Assembly: GCF_040954835.1 (NCBI RefSeq)
Contig: NC_090718.1
Coordinates: 11,547,532-11,611,531, forward strand
Reading direction: 5' to 3'
Length of the DNA: 64,000 bases
From: Lepisosteus oculatus
Lineage: Eukaryota; Chordata; Actinopteri; Semionotiformes; Lepisosteidae
The translations under genes and the position numbers were made by a program. Positions 60,717 through 64,000 of the stretch are shown here, in pieces; position 1 is the stretch's first letter; each line of letters opens with the position of its first letter. Below the pieces are notes generated by a model that saw only the letters and a program-made list of their open reading frames with translations, made no database searches and was not told where the DNA came from.

Positions 60717-63700
60717 GCGCGCGGGCGCCTCGCGATCCCTGATGGCCGCCGTCAACCGCGAGAAGACGAGAGAAGAAGAAAAGAAAAGGAGAAACCGATA
60801 GTAGCCTGTCCGCTGTGTACCAGATTGAATACAACACATCAACGGGACGCAATCCTGCTAAGCCCTTACCGCCATGGCGTGCAGTATTTGGTGTATTTAT
60901 ACCTTTATATGTAAAAAAAAGAAACAGAAATGCTATATATATAAATAAAACCGAACAGGACGCAGTTGTGCTGCATCAGCAAAGGAGAATCGTAATATAC
61001 AAACAGGAGGGCTGTGGGGGAGAGGAGGGACAAGTAGTGTTTAAAGGGGGCTGGGGTGGGGATGGGGGGGGAGGGCTAGGGGTTGTGCTTCAGGTGTGAT
61101 CCAAAAATTGAATACCTAAATAAAAAGAACGTCCTGATAACCTGAGCAGCATGACGTTTCCCCGGACGTCCAAAGACAGGTGTGGAAAGATCCCAGGCTC
61201 GTGGACAGCCTTTGTAACGAGGGTGTGTGTGTGTGGGGGGTCAGATGAGCCGATTTCCTGCGACCGCAGTCAGAGGAAGAGTACGGAGTGTGGCTTGAGC
61301 AGCTATGTTGCTTTCTGGGCAAAAAAAAAAGAAAAAACACTAAACGAGTTGCTAGATGACTGCCTCACGTCCAGCTTTAACCTGCACCTATTGCGCAGCC
61401 TCTTCGGATTGACTGGGAGTCGTGTGAACCCGGCTTGTTATGTATCCCAGTGTGGGAACAGCCCAAGGAGCTGGACGTTCGGCTAAATCTTATCAGGGGA
61501 GAATGCGAGTACAGCTGGGCACCTTGACATGTTATTAAAATATCAACAGAGCTGCGGGGGGGGAAAAATCGAAACCTTGACCTTATTATTGCTGCACTCC
61601 CTTCAGTCCATGTAAGATCCCAGCTGCACTGTGATTGGAAATATTTTTAAGTAACAGCTTCAAATTCAGACAAAATGGCATGTTCTATTATATATGGCAT
61701 TTTGGCTGAATGTGGCCTCCAGTACATATCGGTTGAAAATTAAGATTTTCAGTACGTTTTAAAATCCAATTAATTCGTGCATAGGCAGTGATTTTCCGCA
61801 GCTTTGCTTTGCTTCTGATACAAGATTGCAAGATAAAAACAGATGAACTACATTGTCCCTGTGGGGCAGTAGCATCTAAGCGGGTAGTACTGTATATCAG
61901 CCAGATTGCGATTTATCAGACCGTTAGGTGGTGCTTGGTAAACGCCTGCTCCTGTTTTTTGATGTGGCCAATCTTCCCTGGGCTCGTTTGTCCTTTTACC
62001 ACTGTTCCAATTACACTTAAAATGTGGCTTTTGTGAAATAGCACTGGAAGCCTGGGTTTCTCTGTTGTTTGGCCTTCTAAAGAAATTCCAGAAGATCAGG
62101 CTGGTGCAGAATATTACCAAGCTCCTGGATGTTGAAACCTCTTAACATGATTCAATATCCAGCAGTAGTCTATTGTCGGGATCAAGTGATAAGGACTTCC
62201 TTTTAAGCACCTTTGGCCTAAACAGTTCCGGCGGTTGGTCACATGGTGTAGTTTTTGCAGCTCTGGCGGGAAACCAGGAAAACATCATGCAGGTTCTTCA
62301 GTTTTGTGGTCCGTGGAGTGACTCCTGCGCAAAGTGGTTCAGGGATCAGGATGGACCTACATCTGAGCTGCCTTTATCTTCCAGACCTAACAGAACCTTC
62401 TGATGTTGAGGTTTATTGGGCAGAAAAACAAGGGACGCTCAAAATTCATCAGGCTTTGGGAAATGTAGGATGAAGTACGGATGCCTGCCATGTGGTTGAA
62501 TTTCTGAAACGTCTCGGTTGTGATTAAGGATCTGGCATCAGAAAGAGTGTATATATTGGTGTAGGATATCACGTGTACAAAAACTGGAGGCTCCCTTGAG
62601 GTTGAGGGGAACCGGTACCACCCCACCCCCCCAACACTATCCCATTTCCTCCCCACAGCCCACGTCATGTAAACAAATGTTGCTACTCTATGGTCCTGAC
62701 TCCAGTGACGTTACTTGTTACGTACCGACTTCTTTTAGCCCTGATTGTCGATCTAGTTGGAAGACAAAAGAAAGGAATATTTGTTTTGTTTTTGTTTGTA
62801 TTCTTTGAATTTTCGGGGAGGGGAGGGAGGGCTGGGGGGGGTTTCTGAGTGAGGTTAGGGGAGGTGGAAGGTTAAAGCTGAAACCGTTTTGTAACCCTGT
62901 AAAAAAAAAAACTAGAAGAGGGAATTGCAAATAACATTCCAGTGTAAAAAATAAATAAAAAGGCAAAAAAATCTTTAATCAATTAAAGTGTATTATAAAA
63001 TGTGACTTAACCGTGTGCAGTTTGTTCCGGTAGTCTGCTCGGGAGGCTTTATTTGGAGGATAAAATGATCAATGTATATGATCCTGAGATTGGGGAAGAA
63101 GGTTCATGCAAAATGTTTATTATGGCCATTTTGTACTGCCTGTTTGATCGTGTATCTCATGCTCTTAATCCCACTTTCAACTTGGCTGAGGCTGGAAGGC
63201 GTGTTAATTCCCCATCCTTCCTAGAGAGGGCTCCTGGGATCGTCGCATTGTTGCGTGGAGACGGAGGAAAAATGATACGGAAGGCGGAAAACCGGGAGAA
63301 GAGAATTGAAATTCAGTTCTGGGTTTTTATTGGAACAGCAGGCCTACCTCTGCCCCTGCCCTGTCTGATCACGAGCTCACTGCTGCATGATGCGTCTCAG
63401 GTTAGAGGAAAAGGAACTGCGTTTACTTGCACTCCTGTATGGCAGGTCTCTACTTCAAGACGCACTTCTGTCAGAGGAACTGAAAAAATGAAAGCTTTGA
63501 AGGCTGGAGGAAAGGGTCTTTTTTTTTTACGTCACAGTGTTCTGAACTCTTCACGCTTAAGAAACTTCAGGATTGTGAAGCATAAGGACATTTTCTAACT
63601 TTAGACTGGGCGGGCGTTCGTCTTAAAAAAAACAAAACAAAACATGTCCATTGCTGGAAAGTGAAACCGCCTGAAAATGTGTTTGAGAACGTCCTCAGCC

Positions 63701-64000
63701 ACCATGACCGGTGAAAGGTTTTAAATAAGAATAAACATTTGCTAGCAAGCAATTACCGCTATTTTAATCAGAGATTCTCATCGAGCTGTTTCGTGAAAGA
63801 AAGGTTGTTATCGTGAAAGGTTGGTTATCAAGAAATGACAAGGTGGCTGGGTAGCCCTGGTCCAGACCCCCATAACCCTCTGTCCCCAGTGTTCGTTGCA
63901 CTTGTACTTAATTTCCACTCCTGTCTTTATTTCTGCCTTTTTCTTCCTGCAGAGTTCCATTTCAGCCAACAACCCTGTTCTCTTTTGAGTTCTGGGAATT
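60717..64000 (+). other. ARCN1 3' UTR and downstream spacer
   Basis: No further gene is recognised. Poly(A) signals at 60944, 61119 and 62950 bound possible 3' UTRs. A 181-codon open frame at 63053-63598 (+) has no recognisable domain and no good ATG context. Near the right edge, TTCTTCCTGCAG (ending at 63952) resembles a splice acceptor and could belong to the next gene, but the following 48 nt give no recognisable protein. Confidence 0.5.
61119..61124 (+). terminator. Poly(A) signal, ARCN1 proximal
   Basis: AATAAA lies about 400 nt after the ARCN1 stop codon. An earlier AATAAA is at 60944-60949, and a doublet is at 62950-62959, which would give a 2.2-kb 3' UTR similar in size to that of mammals. 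Which is used cannot be decided from sequence. Confidence 0.5.

Noticed and set aside
63053-63598. A 181-codon open frame downstream of ARCN1
   Set aside because: It has no good ATG context, no recognisable domain and no splice or promoter support. It could be chance.

Overview
This window is nuclear DNA from a vertebrate, most likely a ray-finned fish. Three multi-exon genes with conserved GT-AG exon structure and one intronless histone gene can be read from it. The introns and spacers hold interspersed repeats of kinds I associate with fish genomes: tRNA-derived SINEs, a Tc1-like MITE and a hAT-type non-autonomous element. The sequence alone does not fix the species. An early-branching lineage is possible, but that is a guess.

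Layout, left to right. C2CD2L (TMEM24, an ER-plasma membrane lipid-transfer tether) runs on + from 1410 to 19958 in 14 coding exons and encodes 707 residues. A long 3' UTR and spacer follow, with a strong poly(A) signal at 24622 and two CTCF-like motifs. H2AX (28029-28457, +) is intronless, with five CCAAT boxes upstream and a histone stem-loop plus downstream element behind it. HMBS (porphobilinogen deaminase) lies on - between 31440 and 45017, tail-to-tail with H2AX. ARCN1 (delta-COP of the COPI coat) lies on + from 49238 to 60716 in 10 coding exons and encodes 510 residues. The last 3.3 kb is ARCN1 3' UTR and spacer.

The genes do not form one pathway. They are housekeeping genes (lipid transfer, DNA-damage chromatin, haem synthesis, vesicle coat) whose human counterparts all lie in 11q23.3. 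The H2AX/HMBS convergent pair matches human. C2CD2L appears inverted relative to that pair, and DPAGT1, which in human lies between C2CD2L and H2AX, is not seen here.

The most notable observations are in HMBS. It has two alternative first coding exons, both ending in phase 0. One sits in a CpG-rich ETS/NRF1/CCAAT promoter. The other lies just downstream of a CACCC-GATA pair that looks like an erythroid promoter. A degraded copy of HMBS exon 13 (78 nt, 9-nt in-frame deletion, broken donor) lies between HMBS and ARCN1. All exon coordinates were read by eye from splice sites, reading phase and family similarity. No alignment or transcript data were available.
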